A stretch of DNA of 64,000 bases from Chromobotia macracanthus (GCA_036877525.1 JAZGTH010000068.1:5572501-5636500); one strand, 5' to 3'. Counted from the stretch's first letter, positions 51,474 through 63,889 are shown. The notes: a model not told the origin generated them from the letters alone. Numbers and translations are program-made.

Positions 51474-52270
51474 GTACTGGAATGCTGTGTGTGTTTGGTT
51501 CCTCTTTGTGTTTCACTTATGACTTTAGGGCATATGAGTGGAGAAGATCTGTTATCTACACTCAACAGTGTTCTTAAGATGTCTTCTGGTCATGCATGAA
51601 AATGTGGAAAGATGCACATTTTGTTTCTTGTTTTTATAGGCGGTACAGTGTGTCTAGTTCTTTATAATATAGCCAGATGTTTTGGATTTGTTGGGACAGC
51701 TTGGGAACTGTCTTGTTTTTGTGTATTGTGTGTATGTTTTTGTAATGTGTTGACATTGCCTCACAGCATGCTGTTAGGTAGCATCAGTTTTGCCTTGTTA
51801 AAACTATCTGTTCACTGATGTGAATGTTTTCCTTGTCCAGAGGCAAACAAAACTATTTTTGGACTAGTTTCAAAGTTCAGGTCATGAGTTGTTTTTACTC
51901 ACAGTGTTACACTTAATTGAGAAAGACTTTATTCGGTGTTGCAGATTTGTATCAGAACATCTCATGAAAGCTCTCATCAGGGCTTTTACAAACACATGTT
52001 TATTTACATGAAATGATAAAGTATTGGTGTTATATACAATATTACGTGTTGTTATTGATGTTTGTGGGCTTCTGAGCATCATTACAGTGCACTTGCTATA
52101 AAACCAAAGAAAGAAGTTAGCTGTTTATTTCTATCCTGGTGAGATGTACTGCCATCTAGTGGATTTTATATGTTATGAGCCATACAAACCCAGGGTACAT
52201 CGTGTTTATAACGACAGGAAAAAGTTTCTTTCTGCAATCTAAACATGTTTTATTCATCACCAAAATAAAA
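51474..52270 (+). other. Probable mamdc2 3' UTR
   Basis: No other gene is seen. AATAAA at 52264-52269 and at 52546-52551 are the likely poly(A) signals. Confidence 0.4.
52149..52162 (-). promoter_or_regulatory. CTCF core motif (minus orientation)
   Basis: The minus strand reads CCACTAGATGGCAG, fitting the consensus CCASYAGRKGGCRS at every position. Confidence 0.6.
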
Positions 52271-52342
52271 TAATAATTATGGGTGGGACTTTTGGTATAT
52301 ACTATATAAAAACTGTAGTGTTTCCACAAGTGTTAAAATCGT

Positions 52343-52394
52343 ACTACATTACCCATGATGCACACAAATGACTGTTCAGGAACGCATGCGCATG
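52343..52394. promoter_or_regulatory. ZNF143 and NRF1-like motifs: orphan promoter
   Basis: ACTACATTACCCATGATGCA (52343-52362) fits the ZNF143/Staf element, and CGCATGCGCATG (52383-52394) is close to the NRF1 palindrome. These two together mark broad housekeeping promoters. No first exon could be recognised on either strand. Confidence 0.5.
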
Positions 52395-52940
52395 TTTGAT
52401 GGTCGTTTATGAAATGGTTTCGCAGTTTTATCTGCATTGCTTGAGATTTAAGACGTCAAATTCATTAGCTGACTAAAAAATTGCCTTTATTTATTGGTCT
52501 TAGTGCTTGCATAAATATTAATTTTGCAGCAGCATTGTATTACTGAATAAACAACAAACTGAATAATAATAGCAGAATAATATTTATTGTAGGGCGTCAG
52601 GTTTCTTATAAAACTTGTAATCTTCACAGCAGAACGCAGGAACTGTAAAGGCATATGTGTAAAATGAAGAGCCATCATGTGACATGTTATAGTTTTGCTT
52701 TATGCCTTCTGTGAGGAGGTCTCACATCAACAGGAGGTTAAGACAACGTGTTTGCTCAATACATGTCTAGAGGTTTATCTGCTGTGATGCACCAACCAAA
52801 CCTTGAATCATCTTCTGTGTTTCCCAGGCCTTCAGAAAGCTGTACGTCACACGAGTTGCACATGGTTAGGGTAGAAACTGGACAGGAGGAACCTGATGGG
52901 CAGATTACATTATTACGTTATCACTGGTGTTTTTTAATAT

Positions 52941-53215
52941 TATTACTGAAGCAAGACCAGCATAAATAGTGATGAAAGCTGAAATATTGAATGTTATTGA
53001 TGAATAGTTACTGAGTAATCCACTTACACCATTTGTAGAGGGGGCTCAAAATGACAATTTTCACCTGAAAACTGGAGAAATATTAGCAGGAGTGTAAATG
53101 ACTTGAGATCAGCATCATTATTTTATTTTTACACAGAGATTGGTAGATCTGTTAGTAAAATCTGCTGAACTCAGCAATGCTTGTTACATTATATGTCAGT
53201 GGTGGTGGTTCAAAG
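52941..53215. mobile_element. Rearranged relative of the 7252-7711 foldback element
   Basis: The first half (GAAGCAAGACCAGCATAAATAG to about 53105) matches the inverted right half of the element at 7252-7711. From about 53110 (CATCATTATTTTA, TTTTACACAGAGATT) it matches the interior in the opposite sense. So this copy is internally inverted or a recombinant of two copies. Confidence 0.65.
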
Positions 53216-53627
53216 TTTTTGTTTTAAAGTTTACATGCCTGTAACCACAGATGTTTCAGAGATATTTGATAAGAAGATATATGTCCTTTCATATTCTTGT
53301 TCTTAAGCAAATTTTTCATTTGGGAGCTACATTTTGTGGCTGACAGGTACCGAGCACTCATTAGCATGTCTTAAGGAAGAATAAAGTGTTGAGGTGATAT
53401 TGTTAAATATATAACTCATAGCGGTGGATACTACTTGATCTAGTATATCTGGCTGTGCTTCACATTATGAAATCAGGGGACGTTCTGATAATTAAATAAT
53501 CTAGGTGAGATAAATCCAGGTTTATCAAATACACATGCGTACAGAGACCTATCACACTACCATAAGAGAAAACATGAAACCTAGCTATGATACTGCATAT
53601 TTAGACTCATGGCAGCTCCAGAAGCAA

Positions 53628-53780
53628 TTCAAATTAAAGCTGCAAGCAGCATTTATGGGCCCTCATGTTGAGGAAGCTGGTGTGAAGTGTTTCATGGTGA
53701 AACATCAGACTTTATCAGACCATGCCAGACATGCTGTTGAACAAAAGCTCAAAAGCTCTGAAGCCATTAGACTCGACTGA
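53628..53780. repeat. Fragment of a dispersed teleost repeat
   Basis: It starts TTAAAGCTGCAAGCAGCATTT then GGGCCCTC, a familiar start of a common cyprinid-type repeat, and continues to GCCATTAGACTCGACT. The open frame across it is not a gene. Confidence 0.5.
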
Positions 53781-53909
53781 CCAAATATGATGTTGATGTA
53801 CTGAAATCAGTCTAAAAAAATAACCTTATTGTTTAAAACTAAATTAAACTGCTCTGCAAAACGTCCCACTTTTCATTGAGCTGACGCAGCAAGCCACAGA
53901 ACCTTGCAG

Positions 53910-53913
53910 AAAA
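53910..53913 (-). terminator. RNA polymerase III terminator for tRNA-Phe
   Basis: A TTTT run on the minus strand, 22 bases past the tRNA 3' end. Confidence 0.7.
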
Positions 53914-53935
53914 GACTAATAAACACCCGCGCGCC

Positions 53936-54008
53936 TGCCGAAACCCGGGATCGAACCAGGGACCTTTAGATCTTCAGTCTAACGCTCTCCCAACTGAGCT
54001 ATTTCGGC
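53936..54008 (-). tRNA. tRNA-Phe (anticodon GAA)
   Basis: The minus strand gives a 73-nt intronless tRNA: 7-bp acceptor stem GCCGAAA/TTTCGGC, A-box TAGCTCAGTTGG, anticodon loop CTGAAGA with GAA, B-box GGTTCGATCCC, discriminator A. All four stems pair and the sequence equals the standard vertebrate nuclear tRNA-Phe as I know it. It should be a functional gene, read by RNA polymerase III toward mamdc2. No second tRNA is seen nearby, whereas fish tRNA genes often cluster. Confidence 0.98.
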
Positions 54009-54067
54009 TACATAAGCAGCTATCTTTTATTCAGAAGTGATGACAAATAGCAGATCACAATATAACG

Positions 54068-54129
54068 AAACCGGAGACCGAACCGAACCGGAGACCGAAC
54101 CGAAGACCGAACCGAACCGGAGACCGAAC
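54068..54129. repeat. GA/ACCG tandem repeat beside the tRNA
   Basis: Short CpG-containing tandem of ACCGAACCGGAGACCGA-type units, about three and a half copies, starting 60 bp upstream of the tRNA 5' end. Confidence 0.85.
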
Positions 54130-54550
54130 TCCACACCGTGCTCCACAAACACTACAGAGCAGCTCGAGGATGCGAGATGAAGACCATCATGATATCATGA
54201 TATCAAGACCATCATGATATATTTCTATAAGTGAAAGTTATAAACAGAAGGTTTTATATATTAATATATATATACTGCACACTTAAACTCGCTGATGTCC
54301 TGCACTGACCTTCATATAAACAGGTCGGTGTCGTTTTAAACGTTTCGCAGCTCTCAGGGTTAGTTAGCTCTCAGGCTAACAGTTAACCAAAGTTCAGCTA
54401 AAATTGTGTCTCTAAATGCATTGACAATGTACAGTTTTAAGTAAATATGTGAGTTATAAATAACAAAGTTATAAATCAGGACCTCAACCCATGTGTGGTG
54501 TTTTATGAATCACGGTTTGTTCTTTCATCAGTGAGGTGGTGGATATTATC

Positions 54551-57261
54551 CTCTCTGGAGAAACAAGCCCTTTGGCTTCTCTGGAGGAACAAGCCCTTTG
54601 GCTTCTCTGGAGGAACAAGCCCTTTGGCTTCTCTGGAGAAACAAGCCCTTTGGCTTCTCTGGAGGAACAAGCCCTTTGGCTTCTCTGGAGAAACAAGCCC
54701 TTTGGCTTCTCTGGAGAAACAAGCCCTTTGGCTTCTCTGGAGAAACAAGCCCTTTGGCTTCTCTGGAGAAACAAGCCCTTTGGCTTCTCTGGAGAAACAA
54801 GCCCTTTGGCTTTTTGGAGAAACAAGCCCTTTGGCTTCTCTGGAGAAACAAGCCCTTTGGCTTCTCTGGAGGAACAAGCCCTTTGGCTTCTCTGGAGGAA
54901 CAAGCCCTTTGGCTTCTCTGGAGAAACAAGCCCTTTGGCTTCTCTGGAGGAACAAGCCCTTTGGCTTCTCTGGAGGAAACAAGCCCTTTGGCTTCTCTGG
55001 AGAAACAAGCCCTTTGGCTTCTCTGGAGAAACAAGCCCTTTGGCTTCTCTGGAGAAACAAGCCCTTTGGCTTCTCTGGAGAAACAAGCCCTTTGGCTTCT
55101 CTGGAGAGGAACAAGCCCTTTGGCTTCTCTGGAGAAACAAGCCCTTTGGCTTCTCTGGAGCCCTTTGGCTTCTCTGGAGAACAAGCCCTTTGGCTTCTCT
55201 GGAGGAACAAGCCCTTTGGCTTCTCTGGAGGAACAAGCCCTTTGGCTTCTCTGGAGGAACAAGCCCTTTGGCTTCTCTGGAGAAACAAGCCCTTTGGCTT
55301 CTCTGAGAAACAAGCCTTTTGGCTTCTCTGGAGAAACAAGCCCTTTGGCTTCTCTGGAGAAACAAGCCCTTTGGCTTCTCTGGAGGAACAAGCCCTTTGG
55401 CTTCTCTGGAGAAACAAGCCCTTTGGCTTCTCTGGAGGAACAAGCCCTTTGGCTTCTCTGGAGAAACAAGCCCTTTGGCTTCTCTGGAGGAACAAGCCCT
55501 TTGGCTTCTCTGGAGGAACAAGCCCTTTGGCTTCTCTGGAGAAACAAGCCCTTTGGCTTTCTCTGGAGAAACAAGCCCTTTGGCTTCTCTGGAGGAACAA
55601 GCCCTTTGGCTTCTCTGGAGAAACAAGCCTTTTCTTTGGCTTCTCTGGAGAAACAAGCCCTTTGGCTTCTCTGGAGAAACAAGCCCTTTGGCTTCTCTGG
55701 AGGAACAAGCCCTTTGGCTTCTCTGGAGGAACAAGCCCTTTGGCTTCTCTGGAGAAACAAGCCCTTTGGCTTCTCTGGAGAAACAACCCTTCTCTCTGGA
55801 GAAACAAGCCCTTTGGCTTCTCTGGAGAAACAAGCCCTTTGGCTTCTCTGGAGGAACAAGCCCTTTGGCTTCTCTGGAGGAACAAGCCCTTTGGCTTCTC
55901 TGGAGAAACAAGCCCTTTGGCTTCTCTGGAGAAACAAGCCCTTTGGCTTCTCTGGAGGAACAAGCCCTTTGGCTTCTCTGGAGGAACAAGCCCTTTGGCT
56001 TCTCTGGAGGAACAAGCCCTTTGGCTTCTCTGGAGAAACAAGCCCTTTGGCTTCTCTGGAGAAACAAGCCCTTTGGCTTCTCTGGAGGAACAAGCCCTTT
56101 GGCTTCTCTGGAGGAACAAGCCCTTTGGCTTCTCTGGAGAAACAAGCCCTTTGGCTTCTCTGGAGAAACAAGCCCTTTGGCTTCTCTGGAGGAACAAGCC
56201 CTTTGGCTTCTCTGGAGGAACAAGCCCTTTGGCTTCTCTGGAGGGAGAAACAAGCCCTTTGGCTTCTCTGGAGGAACAAGCCCTTTGGCTTCTCTGGAGA
56301 AACAAGCCCTTTGGCTTCTCTGGAGAAACAAGCCCTTTGGCTTCTCTGGAGGAACAAGCCCTTTGGCTTCTCTGGAGAAACAAGCCCTTTGGCTTCTCTG
56401 GAGGAACAAGCCCTTTGGCTTCTCTGGAGGAACAAGCCCTTTGGCTTCTCTGGAGAAACAAGCCCTTTGGCTTCTCTGGAGAAACAAGCCCTTTGGCTTC
56501 TCTGGAGGAACAAGCCCTTTGGCTTCTCTGGAGGAACAAGCCCTTTGCTTCTCTGAGAAACAAGCCCTTTGGCTTCTCTGGAGAAACAAGCCCTTTGGCT
56601 TCTCTGGAGAAACAAGCCCTTTGGCTTCTCTGGAGAAACAAGCCCTTTGGCTTCTCTGGAGGAACAAGCCCTTTGGCTTCTCTGGAGGAACAAGCCCTTT
56701 GGCTTCTCTGGAGAAACAAGCCCTTTGGCTTCTCTGGAGAAACAAGCCCTTTGGCTTCTCTGGAGAAACAAGCCCTTTGGCTTCTCTGGAGAAACAAGCC
56801 CTTTGGCTTCTCTGGAGAAACAAGCCCTTTGGCTTCTCTGGAGAAACAAGCCCTTTGGCTTCTCTGGAGAAACAAGCCCTTTGGCTTCTCTGGAGAAACA
56901 AGCCCTTTGGCTTCTCTGGAGAAACAAGCCCTTTGGCTTCTCTGGAGAAACAAGCCCTTTGGCTTCTCTGGAGAAACAAGCCCTTTGGCTTCTCTGGAGG
57001 AACAAGCCCTTTGGCTTCTCTGGAGAAACAAGCCTTGCTTCTCTGGAGAAACAAGCCCTTTGGCTTCTCTGGAGAAACAAGCCCTTTGGCTTCTCTGGAG
57101 AAACAAGCCCTTTGGCTTCTCTGGAGGAACAAGCCCTTTGGCTTCTCTGGAACAAGCCCTTTGGCTTCTCTGGAGGAACAAGCCCTTTGGCTTCTCTGGA
57201 GAAACTCAAGCCCTTGGCACCTTTGCCCTTTGGCTTCTCTGGAGAAGAAGCCCTTTGGCTT
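54551..57261. repeat. 26-bp minisatellite array (about 104 units)
   Basis: Each unit contains GGAGAAACAAGCC followed by CTTTGGCTTCTCT, with GGAGGAAC as the main variant at one position. Inside is the small dyad AAGCC-CTTT-GGCTT. Truncated or expanded units occur at about 54810, 55090, 55165, 55630, 55785, 56245, 56545, 57035 and 57205. The unit has no stop codon in any of six frames and 26 is not a multiple of three, so all six frames are open over most of 2.7 kb (up to 948 codons). The peptides repeat every 26 residues. No promoter, start context or splice context supports a gene. Confidence 0.97.
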
Positions 57262-60200
57262 TAAATATCTGCGAGAGAAGGGTTTTGTACAGATATCACA
57301 TCTCCATAGTTTAAATGCAGTTACTCGCATCCCTCTTTCAGGAGTAGCATTTCGAGAGATATTCCAAAGATTCTTAAAATAAGCATTACAAATCTCAACC
57401 TATATTGCTTGTTAGTGATTTTTCTACTGCCTTTACCTGGCCTCTGTTTCAAGGAGAAGTTCAGGTTAGGGTAGAGATTTGGGATTCAGGTAAAATAAGT
57501 AGAAATGTTAGCTGCAGGCCCCAAAAGGTACAATTAAACGAGGCTACCAGCAGATGGCACTTCTGTCACATATCAACAGAAGAGATTGTGATTGCCCAAA
57601 CTCCTTACAGTAGATCCACTGCAGCTTGTATGTCACAGTAATAACTGACCTTTCATGTTGATATCCATTATGTTTTGTATTATAACTAGAGTTGCTAACT
57701 TGCATAAAACAATGGTTTTGTGAGGTAAAAATGTCATGGCTGTGAATCTCTAGATTTTTGAGCTAAAAGGATTTTTAAATATCCCTCCCGCCCTCTATTA
57801 GTAAGCATTGATTTTCTTTTTTGATTTTCTTACTTTTAAATTGTAATAAAATTAAATAGAGACAAATGAGCTTGTTTACTTGTATGTGTAAAGCATAAAC
57901 TTTCTTTAATAGACTATTATATAGACATCAGTGGTTGTAATGGAATTACTTCTAAATTATTGCTCATAAACTTTTCAACATCAGGTACAAACATTCTAAG
58001 ACCATGTAACGCTTGATTTGATTTCTTCACAAACACCAGCACTCTTCCCATACATACAGTTTACATCCTCTTAGCTCAAGCTAATAAAACATATAGGATT
58101 TTATGGCCCCTCCTCTGTGCTTTTCAAAAGCTCTCTTCTTGCTAGAGAACAAAGAAAAAGCTGACCAATCTCATCTAGCTTTACAAAGCGGAAACAAAAG
58201 GACACTAAACAAGAGATTTGAGCAACCCCAACACGGCAGCAAATATTTCAGCTTCACTGTGCCAAGTGCAGGGTTCAGCGTCCGGTCACATGGATCTGTC
58301 AGTTTAGCACTCCTAAAGCAGCCATCAGCACCTCGCTCCTGTGTGGATGCCACAGCTCCAGTCCCCAAACATTGCCTGGCTCATTATTCCAGTAGGAAGG
58401 TCACGGCCCGGCCCATCAGACCGGAACTTACCCACTAATTAAGCATGCTGTGTTGGCACTGAACGTGTCGTGTCTGTAGGACGTTTTATTGGGATTAAGA
58501 CTGCTCGTGCTTGCGGGCATCAGAGCAGATTTAGAGCAGGACCTCTTCCCTCTTTCTCCACCTGAAGCCTCTGAAGTCATGTTTTAAAATGGCTGAGGGA
58601 TAAATCTTGGTGTTGGGTGATTTAAACATTACTACCCTGAAATGCTCAGTCAGTGTTTTATTTTAATTCTGTTGGTGATGCTGTGCTTGCACAGAAAGAA
58701 ACGGGGAAGAGATGCTGGTGTGATGTACCTCCCCAGGCATCTGAAAATGTATCCTATTATTGATTCTCTCTCTGTCTCTGTATGCATCTGTGAGTAAGAG
58801 AGGCATGTTGGAGAAGTAGGCCCGCAGGCTTAGCCTAGTTAGTGCACTGCAGGCTACAGACTGCTGTAGTGTCGTGTGTTGGTGTTCTTAATTGACACTT
58901 TGTTTCTAGTTATGATTTAGGTCAAGTTAGAATTGTACAGAGGTCAGTTCAGTATTGTGTGCAGAACGCCAGACTCAGTCTCTTTTCATGAAATCCAGAC
59001 AGGTAGCCCTGATCTCTCATATCTCTGGTCTAATCTTTGTTTCAACAATGAATCTTAGCTGACTATTGTGAGGAAATCCATCATGTAATTTGTTTCAATT
59101 CTTCGTGAAGTTTCGAGACTGTCTCTAGAGATGTTATTCAGTGATATGTATTTTTAGCAAGGCTGAGGCTAGAGACTGTCTTACTGCTGCCCTTGTTTTC
59201 TCATGGTTTTATGTTCCCACTCCTCTCATTATGTAAACAGTGATCGTGTTGCATCAACTTCCCAATGTGTGTACACTGATAAAATGCAAGAAAAGTTTCC
59301 CCATCAGTCAGAATCAATGAGAGGTTCTAGATCTGTGTGCAGTTCTTATCTCAGTTCATGATTTGTAATAAACTTTTTGATTCTCTCTTCATGCCTGACA
59401 TTTGGCACTAAATAAAACCTCGTCCATATCTATCTTAATGTCCCTTGAGTGTTTCTTGAGTCTCTATGGAACCATCAGTTAACATTAGCAGAAATCTTAT
59501 ATACAGATGTGTATGGGTCCTTTTTCACCATACACATGAATCAGGTGTAGTTCAAGAGAAAGACACCAGTTGTTAACCGAGGCAGCTGTGTCTTGCTGTT
59601 CTGCCTGCCTCCCAAACTGGTCTGAGACCAGCGTGACTTTGTGTGGATTAGCCGGAAAGCTCTTTCCCACAGTTCGCTATCCGTGTGCAGCCAGGACCAG
59701 ATGTGCCTCTGAAAATCATTCATCACACAGTGTGTTCTTGTTTTTAGCTGTTTCATCTTTTTGTTTGGGGGGAATTCAGCATGAGAGGGATCTGTTGCTT
59801 TCCACACCACACTCATTTATTTGTTATTGTCTTTTGGTGGCCATGTTGAAAAAGTTGTGCGGACCTGATTGGCTGTTAATCAACTGGAAAACGGGAACGA
59901 GTTTTGGAATTGGGGGATGAGTGCGGAAGTTCAAAAGGCTGAAGTCATCGCAGGATGTTCAGCCCATAAATTATCATTAATCTCCAGCTGACTCCGCCCC
60001 TAATTTCTCCGTTCGTCTCATCACGTGTTCCTCTGTGTCTGAAGGAAGAATAGCAATGCAGCAATGCAGCAATGCAGAGTTCACAGTCGAACACACTTAA
60101 CAGTCGAGCATTTGAGCTTTTTATTCTGCATTTATCGGATGTGTTTCAGGCCCCAAATAAAACAACAAACTGCAACAGGCTGCTAATATTGAAACTCAAA

Positions 60201-61209
60201 TATGACTTTGTCTAGCATGTTAAAGCTGCAGAGTTTCCACTCTGAATAATTTTACTGAGTTTAAATGAAGTTGGTAGAGATGCAGAAGATTTTAGTTGCT
60301 TGTAGGAATTGTAGTCAGAATATATAAGGTTAAACTAAATATCAACTGTGTGACATATTATTGTTTTGTTGTTTAAAAAGAGCCTGCACATGTATGTATG
60401 TAATATTTAGAACTCTAAAACATGCATTGCATTTATTTTTCAAGAACTCTTTTATTGTGGAATAAAGGAAGATGTACTATGAATACAAATGCTTTATGAT
60501 GTGTTTATGCTGAGCACATAGGCCCTCTGGATATTTGATACCTGATCTGTGCTGCTTGTATTTAGGATATTTTTTGTATTTTGGCTCCAGGGGGAGCTGA
60601 GTACCTCAACATGCTCCCAAATAACTGATCCTGTCCAATCATGATATACCTGCTGTCTCTTCAGGAGGGTCTCTGCTGGATGAGGTTCTTGTCAGACCCT
60701 CAGATTTGAGAGAGTCTGTCTGAGCACAGACACTGAGATATACCTGAGAGCCTGACTGCCAGAGCTCTCAAATAGACTTTCACGCACAAACTAAGAGTCT
60801 TTAACATCTACCACTTGATGTTTTTACAAAGTGAATATTATTCATAATAATTTTAACTACAGAAAGAAACTGTATGTTGAATGCTATGGAGATCACATAA
60901 AGTGCAACCCTAGTCCAGTTTAGGCTGGTTCAAACCTTTTTTTAAAGCCAGTTACCTCAGATTGCTATATAGACATTTTCAGCTTGCAACTAGAAGTTTT
61001 ATTTAATCAATATGGAATATTGATATAAATCAAAAGATCAAATTTAAAAATAGGTAATTGATAAAATAGTAAAACAAGTGCATGTAGAGAATAATGCAAC
61101 ACAATAAGCACACTTTGATGACTGCTCAGTAAGTGTTAGCATGTGAAACTTCTAGAGAGGAGGTGATTTAACCTGCTGAAGACTGGAGAGTTTTGAAGTG
61201 ATGCTGTCA
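57262..61209. other. Intergenic or intronic, nothing recognised
   Basis: No family-like exon, RNA gene or clear element was identified. Open frames at 58103-58438 and 59570-59920 have no recognisable motif or gene-like context. A CTCF core motif lies at 57547-57560. Confidence 0.5.
57547..57560 (+). promoter_or_regulatory. CTCF core motif (plus orientation)
   Basis: CCAGCAGATGGCAC fits CCASYAGRKGGCRS at every position. It lies about 290 bp beyond the 26-bp array. Confidence 0.55.
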
Positions 61210-61388
61210 CCATGGTGACACATACTTGGAATCTGTCCTCTGAATTTAACCCATCCAGCACTGTGGTGCCCGGGGAGCAATGGGGTGCTTTGCTCAAGGG
61301 CACTTCAGTTGTTTCCTGCCAACACTGGAAATCAAACCAGCAACCTTACAAGTTCCACTCTGTAACCAGTAAGCCACAACTGCCCCAC
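61210..61388. mobile_element. Dispersed teleost repeat with tRNA-like end
   Basis: It contains GGGGAGCAATGGGGTGC and TTTGCTCAAGGGCACTTCAG, then a tRNA-like end with GGAAATCAAACCAGCAACC and CCAGTAAGCCACAACTGCCCC. This is the familiar 'GCTCAAGGGCAC' teleost repeat, inserted with its tRNA-like head reading on the minus strand. Confidence 0.75.
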
Positions 61389-63663
61389 AGCTGTGCTCTA
61401 GTTCTCCTATAGCAGGTCATGATTTCTCACCATACATTATTCTTAATATTATGTTAAATAGCAAATTTGATAATTTCTCCATTCAAAATTATTTGAAAAA
61501 TTACTTCATTGCATGAAGTTCTACAATTTGTGTGTACAGGTGAACGTTCACTTACTTGCAGTCCAACAACCAGCGTGTTTGGATGTTTGCAGGCTTGAGT
61601 TTGTAGCTTTGCTGCTGTCAGGATGAGGAGAAACCTGTGGCGAGATCAGTGCTGTTTGTGCAGTGTAGTGTCTTAAATACAAAGGTAGCTCTTTGTCTTC
61701 CTCTCTAAAGTGAAAAGTTTTAGTAGCACAAGGAAAGAATACGCTACTAAAGCAACAAAAGAATGTTAAAGCGTCATATAAATTTTCAGATAAAAAAAAT
61801 ATATTATACTGTTACACAATTTTGGGTAGTTTTGTAGGAAATAACATGTCTGTTTTGGTTCGGGATCAGTTTTTAAGTTCTTCCATTGTAAATGCTAGCT
61901 GTTAGCAATGAAACTAAAAACTTGCTTCAGAACAGCTCAGAAGGACCATAGCCCACCAGCATCTCCAGGTTCTAGCTTTTGCTTCTGAGTTTCTGTTTAT
62001 TAGCCGAATGAAGCACTTTCCATCAGTACAATACTTTTGTGTGCCTTTTGAAATCTGTGCAAATAATTGATGGGAAATGAACGTTTATCAGTAACTATAA
62101 ACCAACATTTAATGCCATTTTATTTTAAGCTAATTTTGTAACACTGCTGTAGTTTATTCATTCATGTATTTTTTTCAATTTTGGTATTTACTAGGTGTTT
62201 AAACTAGTTTATATTTAAACCATATATATATATATATATATATATTATCCACTAGCCATTCCGTGTTTTTTTTAATGAAGCTCTATTTTACCCTGTTCAT
62301 GTAACTTTCCACCAGCACTTTCATTCTGTCCAGTTAAATCTCTGGCTTCTGCTGCTGAAGTGTTCATCATTCATAGCTCTGCTGATAGAGAGGTGATGAT
62401 CTGAAGCAGGAGCTACACAGGAATAACAAGGTGCCCCATTATGGAAGCTGTTGATGTATTGCAGTGAGCGGCTGAAGGTACTACAATCACAGCTAACAGC
62501 AGCTCCTCGTTACGTTTCAACACAAACAATTTTGACAAATTATAGCTTGAACACAATGAGATACAATCAATGTCTCTTTGTGCACATTCCCTCTTTCAGG
62601 TGGCCATCTCACTGATCTACGGTCAGTGAACCAAAGATCATCACCTTCTATAATTCACTAGATGGATCTCTAACACATCGTAATAGTGTGTAGTCCAGAG
62701 CAGAAGATTTGTCCTGCCTTGACTGATCTAGGATCTGTTTGTCATTTTTAATCGATCATCTGTTGGTGTATTTCAGCAATCCTACCATTGCTTTGTTGGA
62801 GCAGGGGTGATGTAAAGCCCACCTCTGCCCTCAGATAATTGCACGTCGCTATGATGAAACGTTCTGTTAAATATAGGCAGGGTGTTATTACATGCTCCAT
62901 CATCTGCCGGCTCAGAAGGGTTTTATATACCTGTCAGGAAATAATGGGATGGTTTTGAGTGTTTCCCTGCACAGGTGTCATTCTGTGCCAGGGTGCAGAA
63001 CTCGTCTTATACACAGAGAAAGGGCTTGTTTCAGCATCCTGTCTGGTCTTTCATTCTCTTCCTCCATTTTCCACTCCAGCGAGACTCTGAGAGAAACCGT
63101 GCACTTGGAAATCAAAGGAGAAGGAGAGCATGAGAGCTTTTGAGCAATCACTCTGACTCTTTGAGGAGATTGACTCCCATGCTGATGTTTTGTGTGTGTA
63201 GCGGCTGTTAGCTTCATCTAAAGAACATCTGCCTTCGTCTTTCCTCTTCTCACAATGAAGAGAATCTTGACTTGCTTTGATGAGCACATATGGCCGTGTG
63301 TTGTTGTCTGTAGAAAGCCATATTACAGTGTGGGCTGTTTTTGTCTGAGCATCAATGATCAATGAGTTTGTAATGTTTTTGGGGTCAGCCAAGTAAAATA
63401 ATAAGAGTTAAAGTATTTATATAAATACTTTAGTAAAGTATAATATAAATGAGATTTTCAAATGGGTTGTTGCATTTGTGTGATAAAAATGTTTTAATAT
63501 AGTGACTATAGTTGTTGGCACAAACAATTTCAGTCAAATGCAATGGGGTGCAACCAGTGGCAAGAATATTGGGTCAATTTTCAATGTTTTTGGTGTAAGT
63601 TATTAGCCATTGTTTTTACACCTGTGTGTTTCTGTGCATTTTGGTGTCTGTCTTTTCATCCAC
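61389..63663. other. Intergenic or intronic, nothing recognised
   Basis: AT-rich sequence with a TA microsatellite at 62222-62245. I see no exon or RNA gene. Confidence 0.5.
62222..62245. repeat. (TA)n microsatellite
   Basis: About 12 TA dinucleotides. Confidence 0.95.
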
Positions 63664-63889
63664 TTAAAGGGATAGTTCACCCAAACATAAAATTTGTCCA
63701 ACATTTACTCACCCTCTTGTCATTTCAATTTTATGTGGCTTTCCATATATTGGAAGTCAACATTGGTTACCAACGTACTTCAAAATGTCATCTTTTGTGT
63801 TCCTCAGAAGAAGTCATACAGGTTTGGAATGACATGAGGGCGAAAAAATGACGGAAGAATTTTCAGTTGAGAGTGAACTATGTCTTTAA
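63664..63889. mobile_element. MITE with TTAAAGGGATAGTTCACCC termini
   Basis: The left end TTAAAGGGATAGTTCACCC pairs with the right end GAGTGAACTATGTCTTTAA, read inverted. Sub-terminal words (TTTACTCACCCTC and GACATGAGGGCGA) are also inverted partners. This is an abundant short DNA-transposon-like element of cyprinid and related genomes. It is 226 bp with no coding capacity. Confidence 0.85.

Noticed and set aside
53535..53780. 81-aa frame
   Set aside because: Covers a dispersed repeat beginning TTAAAGCTGCAAGCAGC.
52400..57000. SMC5, the human neighbour downstream of MAMDC2
   Set aside because: No Walker A or other SMC5 exon was recognised anywhere to the right of mamdc2.
54551..57261. CRISPR-like array
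   Set aside because: Units are contiguous with no unique spacers, and the window is a vertebrate genome.
54484..57382. Open frames of 650-950 codons on both strands
   Set aside because: All six frames are open through the 26-bp array; overlapping frames on both strands with the same periodic peptide are repeat artefacts, not proteins.
58103..58438. 111-aa frame in the right-hand spacer
   Set aside because: No recognisable motif, no splice-linked partners and no promoter signal; likely chance.
59570..59920. 116-aa plus-strand and 91-aa minus-strand frames
   Set aside because: Overlapping chance frames without family features.
63543..63851. 102-aa frame at the right end
   Set aside because: Runs into the inverted-terminal-repeat MITE at 63664-63889.
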